Source of the DNA: Pteria penguin
Taxonomy: Eukaryota > Mollusca > Bivalvia > Pterioida > Pteriidae
Direction of reading: 5' to 3'
NCBI GenBank assembly: GCA_035048485.1
Contig: CM068592.1
Location: 43,276,133-43,340,132, forward strand
DNA: 64,000 bases
The first letter of the stretch is position 1; every line of letters begins with the position of its first letter. Of this stretch, positions 35,774-48,380 are shown in pieces. The notes beneath the pieces were generated by a model, which saw only the letters and a program-made list of their open reading frames with translations, had not been told where the DNA came from and did not search any database. A program made the position numbers and the translations under genes.

Positions 35774-35802
35774 CCCCCCCCCCCCCCCCCCCAAACCCCA
35801 AA
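35774..35802. repeat. Poly-C tract
   Basis: A run of about 20 C residues between CAACC and AAACCCC. Confidence 0.9.
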
Positions 35803-35949
35803 AACAAAACAGTAATACAACCTTGAATACAAGGTGGTGTTAGTTAGAATTACAACGATATCACTTACATCCGACATGATATTACTCCGAATTCTCGATG
35901 ATATTACTTATATTTTAGTAATATTAATTCTTAGATGTTATCATTCTGA

Positions 35950-36655
35950 ATCTAGATATCACTGAGGTACAAGGCTATACCACATTGGAGCTAGATGATA
36001 CCACTGAGATACACTAGATAATATCACTGAGGTACAAGGTAATATCACATTGAAGCTAGATGGTATCACTGAGGTACAAGGTGATATCACATTGAAGCTA
36101 GATGGTATCACTGAGGTACAAGGTGATATCACATTGAAGCTAGATGATACCACTGAGGTACAAGGTGTTATCACCTTGAAGCTAGATGATACCACAGAGG
36201 TACAAGCTGATACTACCTCGAAACTAGATTATATCACTAAGGTACAAGGTGACATTAACTTGTAGCTAGATGATACCACTGAGGTACAAGGTGACATCAC
36301 ATTGAAGCTAGATGATACCACTGAGGTACAAGGTGATATCACATTGAAGCTAGATGGTATCACTGAGGTACAAGGTGTTATCACCTTGAAGCTAGATGAT
36401 ACCACAGAGGTACAAGGTGTTATCACCTTGAAGCTAGATGATACCACTGAGGTACAAGGTGATATCACATTGAAGCTAGATTATACCATTGCGGTGAAAG
36501 GTGATACTACCTCGAAACTAGATTATATCACTGAGGTACAAGGTGATATTACCTTGTAGCTAGATGATACCACTGAGGTACAAGGTGACATCACATTGAA
36601 GCTAGATGATACCACTGAGGTACAAGGTGATATCACATTGAAGCTGGATGATATC
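35950..36655. repeat. Minisatellite, 42-bp unit, ~17 copies
   Basis: The unit is ATTGAAGCTAGATGATACCA, CTGAGGTACAAGGTGATATC and AC, containing the palindrome GTGATATCAC. As 42 = 14 codons, both strands stay open in register (plus KLDDTTEVQGDITL, minus SSFNVISPCTSVIP). There is no start context or splice support, so these are not called genes. Confidence 0.95.
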
Positions 36656-36659
36656 ATAT

Positions 36660-37490
36660 CAATCTTACCTTTCGTTATAAGTAGTTAAACGACCTCTCAG
36701 AGAAATAAGAAAAGTTCATTCTAAAAACGAAAATAAGATTACAAAGTACACCATCGTGAGATAATGTTTTATACACTTAAAATACGCGTAATGATTGATT
36801 GAATATTTTAGCTTTTATTAAGCATATACATTGATTTAACTTGTCTATGTTCAAAAAGCATTTTTCCAAAAACACATTCATAAGAATGAGTGTATTTGAT
36901 CGATTTTCGAAAAATAAATCTTCGGAAGATTTGAAGGGTGTCATAGTTTAAAGAACAGAAATGATCTAGTCATCAGATTGAATAATGTTATTATATGATA
37001 ATTTGTCATTTGTTTGACTGGTTGTTATGTGTCCCATATGTCAGTTCTTTGGCAACTCTTTATTGCAATAGTAATGTATTTAATGTTTGCCTTAACGTTT
37101 CTGATTGTAATTCTCGTTTCCTGGTGAAATATGTCATAGTCTAAACCGGGGAGCTGATAAAAGTGTACTTACTAATGGATGTTTTAAACCGAAGGGTTAG
37201 ATATTATTGACAACCTGTCTCAATATAGACAATTAATACAATATCTGTACTCATTTATAAATCACGTGCAAAAGCAATGTATTCTGCCTCTGATAATGAT
37301 TACATTTACACGCGAGTGGTGTCTTTTAGTAGATAAGGGTTTAAGAATACATAGTTCATGCCATGTTTATTAGTTGCTGATTGGTAAACATAACATGTAT
37401 CAAGCAGTTACCAAACACTGGGTGGAACGAATATCCAACGGAAAAGTACAGAGTTTATACGTTTATATATTACCATTAATACTCATTTTT
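36660..37490. other. No recognised gene (within intron 2)
   Basis: Unique AT-rich sequence without supported features. Confidence 0.5.
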
Positions 37491-37491
37491 A

Positions 37492-37800
37492 TCCCCCACT
37501 TTTGGCGAAAGCTTGGGGACATTTAATCTCATTCGCCTGTCCGTCCGTCTGTCTGTCCGTCTGTCACAAAAAACTTTAACCTTGGTCATGACCTTTTAAA
37601 CGTAACACGTAGGGCCTTCATATTTGGCATGCGTGTCTCTAATTGCAATACATTTCCGTTGGTACCAATTTTTTTATCATGCGACCTTGACCGTGACCTT
37701 TCACCTACTTCAATGTAACTTTTACACAACCATGACAATATGTCACAGATGACTGCACCTTACTGATAGAACCCCGAAAGCGGGGGACCACAATTCTCTG
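37492..37800 (+). mobile_element. Non-autonomous TIR element of the 'tcccccgcttt' type
   Basis: It begins ATCCCCCACTTTTGGCGAAA with GCTTGGGGAC, then a CTGTCCGTCC tract, AACTTTAACCTTGGTCATGA, GTTGGTACCAA and CCTTGACCGTGACCTTTCAC, and ends GAACCCCGAAAGCGGGGGAC with CACAATTCTC. It is the same module order as at 61569-61936 and has no ORF. Confidence 0.75.
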
Positions 37801-38274
37801 AATCTGCTCGTATTACTTAACATTTGCTGTCTGCAGTGTACCACGCAATTCTATAATGATTGGTTTGCTTTATTAACATATACTATGTTAGTTGTGTGTA
37901 AGTATATTACCGTATAGTCCATTTTCTGTCCTATATATATGTATTTATTTTATTCAGATCATTGTCTGTCCACCTCAAATTTAATTTAGGGGTTACCTCT
38001 CAGTTTTTGTGAAACACAAGCATGGTAATCTGATAAATCTATGTTTATATACTTTAATAACATAACTTGTTTGTGTGCCTGAATGTTTATGTTATGTCAT
38101 TTGGTATCTTTATCCTTCCTGTATGCATATACACTATATGGTTCTTTAGCAAATACACAATACAATACAGAGTAATATGGCAATAATTTCGACAGGTCGT
38201 ATCTGGGATGCTGTAGTCAGATTTGACCAGCCCAGTCATGCATGTAATGACAATACATATCAATGACATAATGC

Positions 38275-39000
38275 GAAGTCACAATCAGTAAATAGTCCAG
38301 ACACAATAAGTAATTAAGTAAATCACAATCAGTACATAAGCCAGTCACAATCAGTTCATAGGCCTGTCATAACTAGTGATTAAGTCAGTCACAATTGATA
38401 AACGACTTAGTCAAAACAGTAAATAGAGTTCAGTCTTAATCGGTAAATGAATCACAATCACTAAATAGTCCATTCACAATGGGTAAATAGTTCCGCCATA
38501 AGCAGTTAATAAGCCAGTTACAGTCAGAAAATAGTCCATTCACAATCGGTGAATAGTTCAGTCACGAACTGTAAATAAGCCAGGCACAGTCAGTAATTAG
38601 TCCAGTCACGAACTGTAAATAAGCCAGGCACAGTCAGTAATTAGTCCAGTGACAATCGCTAAATAGCTCAGTCAGAAACAGTAAATAATTTATTCAGTCA
38701 GAAAATAGTTCAGTCACAACAGTCAACAGTTACTTTACAGTCAGTATATAAGCCAGTCACCACTAGTACTTAGTTCAGTCACAATCAGCGAATAAGCCAG
38801 TAAAAATCAGTAAACAGGCCAGTAACAAACAGTAATTAGATCAGTCATGGTTAGTAAATAGCCAAGTTACAATAGATAGTTCAAACAAAGCACTTCACTA
38901 TCAGTATAGCAGCCAGTCAGACTTAGTATAAACAGTCCAGTCATAGTCAGCAAATAAGCCAGTCAGTTCAAGTTCATCCACAGTCAGTAAATAAGTCACC
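38275..39000. repeat. Old, diverged minisatellite, ~20-24 bp unit
   Basis: About 30 units of roughly CAGTCACAATCAGTAAATAG with heavy divergence, including one near-exact ~55-bp duplication (38575-38650). Confidence 0.85.
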
Positions 39001-39009
39001 TACTTAGAC

Positions 39010-39500
39010 TAGATTGCTACGGTATCCTATCTGTCTACTCAGAGTCTAAATACTGTATGTTTGAACTATCACCTTGTCTAATAATTCCTGTACACGAAAT
39101 CCAGCTCAAAGTTTCGGTATAGTAAGAAAATCGTGGTGGATCCACTAGAATTCGACCTTGTGTGATCTCCAAATCCGCTATGTTATTTACATTGACAGGC
39201 ATCCATAACGCGCATTAATACAAATTCAGAATGTGCGGCGTGTAATCGAGTATTTACATGCCTCAGATTTAGTATCATCATCCATTGATATTTCGTGTTA
39301 CTTATATGTTTGCATCAGAATGGGGATTCTTTTCAAAAGTTCGTGATTTTTATCCTGACTTCAGATATAACCTATTTCAAAAAGAAATTTCCCAATCATT
39401 TAATGTAATGAACATAGTAGATAAGTTTATATTTCTGAGTGAGTGAAACAACCATACAATCGTTTTAGCAAAATCACTCCTTTATATGTTTTATAGGAGG
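39010..39500. other. No recognised gene (within intron 2)
   Basis: Unique sequence with higher complexity around 39140-39260. No feature is supported. Confidence 0.5.
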
Positions 39501-39509
39501 AAATATTGT

Positions 39510-40065
39510 AGGATTTAATCATTGTATAACAGCAGACAGAAGGATATGATTTAATCATTGTATAACAGCAGACAGATGGATATGATTTAATCATTGTATA
39601 ACAACAGACAGATGTATATGATTTAATCATTGTATGACAGCAGACAGATGGATATGATTTAATCATTGTATGACAGCAGACAGATGGATATGATTTAATC
39701 ATTGTATAACAGCAGACAGATTGATATGATTTAATCATTGTATAACAGCAGACAGATGGATATGATTTAATCATTGTATAACAGCAGACAGATGGATATG
39801 ATTTAATCATTGTATAACAGCAGACAGATGAATATGATTTAATCTTTGAATAACAGCAGACAGATGGATATGATTTTATCACTGTATAACAGCAGACAGA
39901 TGGATATGATTTAATCATTGTATAACAGCAGACAAATGGATATGATTTAATCATTGTATAACAGCAGACAGATGGATATGATTTAATCATTGTATAACAG
40001 CAGACAGATGGATATGATTTAATCATTGAATAACAGCTGACAGATGGATATGATTTAATGGGTGG
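39510..40065. repeat. Minisatellite, 36-bp unit, 15 copies
   Basis: The unit is GATATGATTTAATCATTGTA followed by TAACAGCAGACAGATG. At 12 codons per unit the minus strand stays open as MIKSYPSVCCYT repeats (199 codons). This is judged an artefact because it has no flanking coding signal. Confidence 0.95.
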
Positions 40066-40069
40066 TAGA

Positions 40070-40855
40070 CTTATTCAGCCGGTAATATGTTTTATAGATG
40101 ATAGTTTTATATATGATAAATATCTATAACCATTAAGTCTCTGGCTGGCTGTGGGATGCGTGAGGGATAGAAATCAATTTATTATTTTATAATGCAAATT
40201 AGCCTAGTATTTATTTGTAAATATCCTGTCTGTATGTCTATTAGATAAAGATATATGATACATGTATATTGATATTATCTTATTTAATGACTGTTCTATA
40301 TATTTGTTATTTAAGTACTTTCACAGTGTATCGAAAGTCAAGGTTGGCTGGATACCAATACTTTCACTTGTATAAAAAAATTCAATATCCATTTGTTACA
40401 TTATTGATGCGAGTATTGGTTTGTGACACTTTAATAAACTATAACTGAATTTGAAAGAAATTAGTCACAAAAAGTATAAATGCGTGAAACTACATCATTA
40501 TATAGCTTAAGAAGACCAACAAAACATTTATAAAACCAAAGGAGCAACATGCTAGAGTACTTAGTCTCCAGGCATTACACTCGGCAAGTCAAGGCATAAT
40601 ATAAAACCAAACAAAAAAGCAGAGAACACTAGACTTTATACACGAGTCGGTCCAGTAAAGCGGTCAAGTTGTTCTTATCAGGGGATCAGGTCCCATCGTG
40701 TCATGCAGTGTATTTACACTATTGCCTTCTTAAAGACAATCCAGCGATCTCATAGCCTTGATTCCTTGTTTACTTGTACCTGATGGATATGATTATTCTG
40801 TTAACTGAGCACGCTGTAGTTCGGTGTCCACCTCAGAATGTATCCGATTGAAAGG
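40070..40855. other. No recognised gene (within intron 2)
   Basis: AT-rich unique sequence. Confidence 0.5.
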
Positions 40856-40861
40856 ACTATG

Positions 40862-40997
40862 CAGTTGCGGCTCCTGGATCCAGGATTTCTGAAAAAAAGG
40901 AGGTGGGGGCACATGTAAAAGTCAAGTATTAACCATAATACTCAGTTATTTTGAAGAAAAGGGCGGGAGGGGGCCTTGCCCTCTAAATCCGTCACTG
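40862..40997. mobile_element. CAGTGGCGGATCC-type MITE (hAT-like), diverged
   Basis: It starts CAGTTGCGGCTCCTGGATCC and ends AAATCCGTCACTG. The interior AAGTCAAGTATTAACCATAA matches the copy at 43886-44046. Confidence 0.65.
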
Positions 40998-40999
40998 CC

Positions 41000-41570
41000 A
41001 TGTAATCCGATTTCCTTTTTTTTTCAAAACAGAGCTTGTTCATGGTAACATGTATGCAACTGTGATCTTTATAACGATGAATACTTTTCTGATGTTAGAT
41101 TATATGTTAATTGTTGTTTTCACTCGGTCGTTAGTGAAATCTAGACGTGATCTCCAAAAAATGCAAACTAAGGATTAAAAATAATTGAAGAAATTCACCT
41201 CTTACACCTGTTTTAGGAAAACAAAAGTGTGATAGGCAAAACATTTCTATTTTCCTACATAATTAAAGAAAATTCACTGAAGTAATAATGCGGCGACCAC
41301 TTATGCAATTGCGTTACAGATCGAGGAGAAAAATATTTAAATTCTTATGTCTAATAATCGATTCTTTATTCTCCTTAAGCAATCCGGCTCGCCAGCATAG
41401 TGTAAACCATACATAAGTATGAAACATCAGTCTAAAATCTAATGATTAAAATTGACATTTTAATGTTGATCATGCAAGAATATGCGCGAGCGGGCAAATT
41501 TACTGCATTGAGAAGGGAGCCACATTTGTATATGTGACATAGTAATGATAGAAGAAGTAGACAAAGGGTA
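41000..41570. other. No recognised gene (within intron 2)
   Basis: Unique AT-rich sequence leading into the CT-rich array. Confidence 0.5.
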
Positions 41571-41574
41571 AATT

Positions 41575-42800
41575 TCTCCCCTCCCACCGGTATCTCCTGC
41601 TTCTTTCCTGTCCCTCCCACCGGTATGTCCTGTTCTTTTCCTGTCTCACACCTCCCACCGGTATGTCCTGCTCCTTTCCTGCCCCACACACCTCCCATCG
41701 GTATATTCTGCTCCTTTCCTGTCCCTCACATCTCCCATCTGTATCTCCATACCTGTCCCTCCCATTGGTATCTCCTGCTCCTTTCCTGTCCCTCCGACCT
41801 CCCACCGGTATCTCCTGCTCCTTTCCTGTCCCTCACACTTCCCACCGGTATCTCCTGCTCCTTTCCAGTCCCTCACGCCTCCCACCGGTATCTCCTGCTC
41901 CTTTCCTGCCTCTCACACTTCCCACAGGTATGTCCTGCTCCTTTCTTGCCTCTCACACCTCCCACCGGTATCTCCTGCTCCTTACGCCTCCCATCGGTAT
42001 CTCCTGTCCATACCTGTCCCTTCCACCGATATGTCCTGCATCTCACACCTCCCACCAGTATGCCCTGCTCCTTTCCTACCATTCACACCTCCCAGCGGTA
42101 TCTCCTGCTCCTTTCCTGCCTCTCACACCTCCCACCAGTATGTATATTCTGCTCCTTTCCTGCCTCTCACATCTCCCATCGGTATGTCCTGCTCCTTTCC
42201 TGCCTCTCACATCTCCCATCGGTATGTCCTGCTCCTTTCCTGTCCCTCTCACTGGTATCTCCTGCTCCTTTCCTGCCTCTCACGCCTCACACCGGTATCT
42301 CCTGCTCCTTTCCTACCTCTCACACCTCCCACCGGTATGTCCTGCTCCTTTCCTGTCCCTCCGACCTCCCACTAGTATGTCCTGCTCCTTTCCTGTCCCT
42401 CACACCTCCCACCGACATCTCCTGCTCCTTTCCTGCCTCACACCTCCCACCGGTATCTCCAGTTCTTTTCCTACCTCTCACACCTCCCACCGGTATCTCC
42501 TGCTCCTTTCCTGCATCTCACACCTCCCACCGGTATCTCCTGTTCCTTTCCTGCCTCACACCTCCCACCGGTATCTCCTGTTCCTTTCCTGCCTCACACC
42601 TCCCACCGGTATGTCCTGCTCCTTTTCTGCCTCTCACACCTCCCATCGATATTTCCTGTCCATACCGGTCCTTTCCACCGATATGTCCTGCTTCTTTACT
42701 GCCTTTCCCACCTCCCATCAGTATCTCCTGCTCCTTTCCTGCCTCTCCCACCTCCCACCGATATCTCCCGACCCTTTCCTGCCCTCACACCTCTATCGTT
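41575..42800. repeat. CT-rich minisatellite, ~40-bp unit, ~30 copies
   Basis: The unit is CACACCTCCCACCGGTATCT, CCTGCTCCTTTCCTGCCTCT, with 38-44 bp variants and a strand bias to pyrimidines. Two plus-strand frames stay open for about 400 codons (SCSFPASHTSHRYLLLLS) and minus frames are open too. They overlap in different frames, so none is called. Confidence 0.95.
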
Positions 42801-42807
42801 CCCCTCC

Positions 42808-42901
42808 ATATCACACCCCGATGATGCTTCCATGTCGCGATATAACTGAAATATTGTTGAAAGCGACGTAAAACACCAATCAACCAACCAACCAACCAAC
42901 C
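42808..42901 (+). mobile_element. 3' fragment of a family B SINE
   Basis: CCATGTCGCGATATAACTGA and AATATTGTTGAAAGCGACGT-AAAACACCAATC, with a CAAC-repeat tail, match the 3' half of the SINE at 58575-58744 (minus). The tRNA-derived head is missing. Confidence 0.75.
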
Positions 42902-42904
42902 ACA

Positions 42905-43880
42905 TCCCTATGAATGTGTTAAATACAATATGCTCTTAGTTCCACGGTTCAATGACCTTACGATAAATTTAGAATTATGATACTCATACGGTTTATGTTT
43001 ACATTGTATTTCCATAATATTATGACCCTGTGAAATGTTATTTTACATGTCTGAAACTTTTGTCTGAATTTGTAATCATCCGTAATCATCCATAATTACT
43101 TCGTTGATATGTCCGATCATTCTATATACTAAGACCTTTGGTCACTTTAGAGTCTGTGAGATAAGCTGTTTGTGACTTTTATCATTTTATGACCCCTAAA
43201 GGAAAAGTCCATTATTATTATTATATACGGTGTTAATTGATTAAACCACAATAAATGCCTTGCATATCATTAACTATTGTAGTATTGCATCATATGAATA
43301 CACACTGAGAACTGTGTTTTGAAATGGCGTTTCAGTTACTTTTGTAAACAATTTTCTGAAAAGCAAAACTTTGAGAATACGATTCAAATGTCAAAACTTG
43401 GTCTAAAATATGTTTAGATGAACCACAATCCTTTTAGAGACAAATACGTTCAATAGCGCGTGGGAAAGGGAGGCAAATTTACACTCATAAAAAATAAATA
43501 ATATCTGAATTAAATTCATCTTCCAAATATATTATGTATAGGCACTCATAGTTGATCTAATCACACTACAATCATACTTAACAAAACCAATATAATCATA
43601 ATCAATATAAGAAATTGTTATGTACTTGTAAGTTACGTCATTCGTGAAATTGCTGCTGAGCTATTGTAACTGTTTGATATAATATCCACCCTTATATAGA
43701 CGCATTTGTCCATATTGCAATACAGATTATGAATTTTATTTTATGTTAAAATGTTCTTTGTATCGTGACTTTAGATTAACATACCCGTAACCTTATCATT
43801 ATGATAATACCCTCTGTCTCTAAATTAATAAATACATTAATAAATAAATAAATTAATTCAGTTATTGAGTACCAACAACG
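42905..43880. other. No recognised gene (within intron 2)
   Basis: AT-rich sequence with only a short AATA/AATT-rich tract near 43825. Confidence 0.5.
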
Positions 43881-43885
43881 CTTAA

Positions 43886-44046
43886 CAGTGGCGGATCCAG
43901 GATTTCCGAAAAGTCCGGGGAGACACATGTGAAAGTCCAGTATTGGCCAAAATACTCAGCCATTTTGGGTGCTAAAATCTGGACTTTTACTCATACTTGA
44001 GGCGAAAAGGAGGCTGCCACCCCGGCCCCCTCAAAATCCGCCACTG
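43886..44046. mobile_element. CAGTGGCGGATCC-type MITE (hAT-like)
   Basis: It begins CAGTGGCGGATCCAGGATTT and ends AAATCCGCCACTG, so the inverted termini are clear. The 161 bp in between have no ORF. Similar copies lie at 40862 and 48788. Confidence 0.8.
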
Positions 44047-44139
44047 CTGAAGTCTTTGGGATTTGGGGAAACGCCTCCGACGTGTTTTAGTCCGAAAATC
44101 GTTATAATTAAGGGTCAATATTGTTTTTACCTAAATATA

Positions 44140-44669
44140 AACACCCCCCCCCTTTCGTTTGAGGGGATGGGGGTATATTGGAACCACCTTGTCCTTCTGT
44201 CCGTCTTTCTGTTTCTCCATCTGTCTGTCCAGAAAACTTTAACCTTGGCCATAAATTTTGAACCAAAAGAGATAGGGCCTTCATACAACACATGTGTATT
44301 CCTTGTGGCAAGAGCTTTCCGTCGGTACCAAAATTTTTGACTTCGTGACCTTGACGTTTGACATACTTTTGAAAAAATTTAACCTTAACCATAACTTTTG
44401 AAACAAAAGAGATGGGTCCTTCATATTACACATGTGTATTCCTTGTAGCAAGACCTGTCTGTCGGTACCGGAATCTTTGACCCCATGACCTTGACATTTG
44501 ACCTACTTTTGAAAAACTTTAATCATAGTCATAACTTTTGAATCAAAAGAGATCGGTCCTTCATAATACACATGTGTATTCCTTGTAGCAAAACCTGTCT
44601 GTCGGTACCGAAATCTTTGACCTCGTGACCATTACTTTGATCTCTGCCCTACTTAAATTGTGTTGCCGA
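44140..44669 (+). mobile_element. Non-autonomous TIR element with tripled internal module, split by a hAT-like insertion
   Basis: It starts CCCCCTTTCGTTTGAGGGGA and TGGGGGTAT. A ~150-bp module (AACTTTAACC-TTGG, ACTTTTGAA-CAAAAGAGAT, TTCATAC-ACACATGTGTATT, TGTCGGTACCG, GTGACCTTGAC) then occurs three times. The continuation after the inserted hAT-like element is probably 45520-45550 (GGTGTTGTCCCGTTAGGACA). Confidence 0.65.
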
Positions 44670-45515
44670 CAGGCATACCTGCACACTGTTCCGATTTTGG
44701 CGGAATTTTTCCGATTTTTACATGCAAATTCCGCATTCCGGATTTAGACTTGTCCGTTCCGCTTTCGGTCATTATTGCGCACTTTAGATGAGGGTTACTT
44801 CCTTTTTCGTCACACTCTTGTAAACGCTTAACGATATGCTTTAAACGACACATGTTTAAAGCGTCGTCCTGACCAAGGACGAACGTGACAAAAATGACAA
44901 CAAACATTGCGACTTCAGTACAGAAACAGAATCAAAATTCAGCGACCAGGACCGACAGTGGCGATAGCTACGACGAGGCGTTGCCTCAAAAGAAAAAGAA
45001 TGTGTACAGGAAACAAAACTTCAGAAACGAATACGTTTCCCGTTTTAACGGGGTTGTTGCCCAAAGTAAAAGGGGGCCCGCGTTCGCTTACTGTACGGTG
45101 TGCAGATGTGATTTTACTATCTCCTATAGGGGGTCACAGACATTACCAAACATATTAGGACTCAAAAGCACAAAAACAGTTTGGTTTCTGAACAACAGAA
45201 TAAGAAAATGTCGACGTTTTTCTCAAAGGCATCATAGACAACTTTCAGGACTTTCTTCGTCTTGTGGCATCAGTGTTTCACGGTTTTCACTTTTTTGTTT
45301 GTTATTTCCAGGAAGGAGACTTATGTTTGTTGTCAAAACTTTTGAAAAATGTGTGTAATCTCTTATTCTTTTCTCTATGGAATGTTTTGACAACTGTCAG
45401 TCTGTGAGGTCATTTTATAGTCAAAAATTGAAATTTTTTTCAGCGGCAGGGGCGTTGCGCCCCCTGACCTCCCGCTGTTCCTTTTAACCATCTTCTAGGG
45501 TTGGCAGGTATGCAC
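44670..45515 (+). mobile_element. Degraded hAT-like DNA transposon with N-terminal zinc finger
   Basis: The ends are CAGGCATACCTGCACACTG at 44670 and the inverse GGTTGGCAGGTATGCA at 45499-45514, a terminus seen in hAT-type elements. TGTTGCCG before and TGTTGTCC after could be a degraded 8-bp target duplication. The frame from ATG 44895 gives a basic stretch (KKKNVYRKQNFRNEYVSRF) and a Cys pair (AFAYCTVCRCDFTISYRG). After a one-base shift at the G-run 45129-45133 it continues TDITKHIRTQKHKNSLV and NKKMSTFFSKAS-stop. CxxC then H-x5-H is a BED/TTF-like DNA-binding finger that precedes hAT transposases. No catalytic domain remains, so it is non-autonomous and broken. Confidence 0.65.
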
Positions 45516-45519
45516 GGGG

Positions 45520-48240
45520 GTGTTGTCCCGTTAGGACAGTTCTAGTTCTTATCATTATTATCAATGGTTCTGCTCTGTGTATTATTCTATGGTTATGTGA
45601 TTGACTTTGTTTTATTACAATAATATATTATATGTACTGGACGATGACCTGTAATACATTTTATATACTCAGTATATGGTTTCTGATTACGTGTAATATA
45701 GATTGATAAAGAGAGAAAAGGAAGAACTTAAAGAACTCATGGAGGAATAGAATTTACATCCATCAAGAAATGTACATTCGCCTCAGTGCTACATGAGGAA
45801 TTCACAATAGTTATATAGTTCCCCATTTATATTATATGAAGTAGAAAACAATGTATATATACTCTATAACACTAACTTTGTAACGTCAATATGGAAACTA
45901 CATACACATGAGAGTTAATTCCCTAGTAACTGCTAGTACTTTGAGGTGGAGAAACCAGTAGAGTTTTCTAACTTGGAGACAGATCATTAAAGAAATTCAA
46001 CATATCCCATGAGAGCTGACTAAATGAATTCACTGCTCTTCAAGAATAGTAAAAAGTTTTTATGATCACGCGCATGTCAGACATATAAGAAGTATATTAC
46101 AAAAACCAGGGACTGGTATAGTTAGATATACAAGTCCCTGCAAAAACGATATTTCTTGTTTGTCGTTCATTGGAGCGGTCGGCCTCTAAGTTTCTCTGCC
46201 GCCATTTCTGCGGCGCATTGTTAGAGAAAACCAGAAAGGCATCCATATCGCGCTTTCCACGGCTTTCATTAATTATTGAACACCTTAATTACCAGTCCTA
46301 TTGTTGTGTGACAAATTTTTGTTATCACTCCAGAACTGCAAAGTAGGGGGTATGATATATCATACAGTGCAGGATGTTTCCGATGACTTGGTATGTATGC
46401 AAACCATTATTGTAGCCCTGAATAATACATTGCCTAGATCTGTCAAGTGAATAATGTTATATTCATGGCATTTAGTATTCATTGAAATCTTATATCTCCA
46501 AACTGCATCAATTCAAATTAATAGAAAATTAATTCACTTCATTCTATTCACAGTTTTGGTCTATTTTTCTCGTCCTTTTTGTAATTGTTGGGATGAGATA
46601 TATGAGAAGCAAATGAAACGCTATCATTTAATGCCAGTCATAAAATCTATATCCCATAACCCAACTGCCAATAATATACCCTATAATATAATTGCCAAGG
46701 ATTTGTAAGTTAAGGCCGAATGATTGATATTTGTTTCTGATATCTTTCCTTATTGCCGAGCTGATTATAACAGCCCGTGACTGTGACTGCAAAGTACTGA
46801 CTTTCATAAACTGGGATGTTGCCTCCATTTCCAGTAGCAAACATTAAAGTACATGTCTGCCACGCCTTTTTATAGACGGCCCAGATGAACAAAATATTGC
46901 TTAGTCCAAGAAGTGTACAAATGCTTCAGCAGTGTATTGTATTCTTTATATCTATTAACATTTTATTGTTTATTTATTTTACTTTTTTCACTTCAATTGA
47001 CTACCTAATGCTCGTACTACGTGTATAAATGCTTGTATCCTTTGTGAAGTCGATGTCTTCACCTTTTGATTCGTTTATTACTCATGTCCGTGGAGGATGT
47101 CATAAAGTCTAGTTACATCTCTTTTCTTTGTTCTTTATACACGTGGTGCAGTATGTTCTGATTGGCTAAGTACACCCTCAGTTCGCTAAAGGATATAAAA
47201 GTTTATATAAGTCTATTCGTATAATAGTGGAGACTTTGGCGAGAGAAGTACTTAAGGCGCAAAGTAGTAGAAGCTTGAAAATAAATGAGAATTTAAAGTC
47301 AGTTAAAGGCTGCCTGTCATTCGATGAATATTTTGAATGAAATTATATTTAAATACATCCAAGTGCTATGAACTGAAAAATGTCGTCAATGTGTCGTAAC
47401 AGCACCAGTTGCACAAGTTCTGGGTTCATTTTGTAGATCCAAAATGATTATTTCTTCCTCATTGTAAAGATTATTTTAGATGTTTTAGGTCCAAACTATA
47501 CATATTTCATAATTAATGCCTATAAGACATTAAATTCTGTGTATCTCTCTGGTCCAAACCGTTCTTAAAATTTTCAATTGTTTCGTATCTCTGGTCTGGC
47601 AGCAATAATATAATTTTTCACTACAATCTACATTTGTTTCGCATTTTTTGTCGGGTATCTAAATCTTTCATCCAGTCTTCATTGGTTTTGTATTTCTGGT
47701 TGACTATCTTGAATCGAGTCCATTTCATGTTTACATTCATTTAAAACAATGATAAAAGAAAAATTACATAATTGTATGCGTCAAAATAGAAAAGAAACGG
47801 AAATTACATAAATGCCATAATGTGGCAGAAATGTGATTGTATCAGTGCCAGCTGGAGAAAACATGTCATTTTCACAGCAGTAAAACACAAATTACGACTT
47901 AGTCTGAAGTCGGTGACTCACGTATTTCTGTAGACAATCGATGACCGATTACCTCCACCGTATTTATATTTACAGACACCTTATCCTGCCAAGAGTTTCT
48001 TGAAATCAGAATTAACTAGTTTAATTTAAATGTTTTGAAATAATCAAGGAATAAAGGTTTTAGTTATTTACTACAATTTTGTATATTTCTTAATCGTTTT
48101 CGAACATTTAAGGATGTCCCCTGGGATTTCATTCAAATCACTGACACTAGCTGGCACTAATAATTGGAAGTGGGTGAGAAGTAGTCTAGATATAAAAGAA
48201 TATCCCTTCTATAGATAAGAAAGGTCTGATATGTGCAAGT
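45520..48240. other. 2.7 kb without recognised gene (within intron 2)
   Basis: Mostly AT-rich unique sequence. The patch 46150-46320 (GGAGCGGTCGGCCTC, GCCGCCATTTCTGCGGCGC, TTCATTAATTATTGAAC) is more complex and could be a conserved non-coding element, but nothing in the sequence alone proves it. Confidence 0.45.
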
Positions 48241-48244
48241 GGAA

Positions 48245-48380
48245 TCTTAGGTGATTGTGGGCAACCCGGATTTGATCCCTAGATGGCGCCACCAAGTGTT
48301 AGGAGAAAGAATCCTCATATTAAATCTAACAATACAAATGGAAATTGTTGAAAGCGATTAAAGCCACATTGAACCAAAAG
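48245..48380 (+). mobile_element. Degenerate tRNA-derived SINE (family B)
   Basis: CAACCCGGATTTGATCCCTA (box B-like), GGCGCCACCAAGTGTTAGGAG and the 3' motif GAAATTGTTGAAAGCGATTA match family B. Confidence 0.6.

Noticed and set aside
35950..36655. KLDDTTEVQGDITL repeat protein
   Set aside because: Both strands are open across the 42-bp array; no upstream start region or splice sites that make a gene.
41500..42905. Plus-strand ORFs of ~400 codons and minus-strand partners
   Set aside because: CT-rich 40-bp array, with two overlapping plus frames open together; low-complexity Ser/Pro/Leu peptides.
44108..44392. ORFs over 43969-44392 on both strands
   Set aside because: They fall inside the MITE and TIR element and are not conserved between copies.
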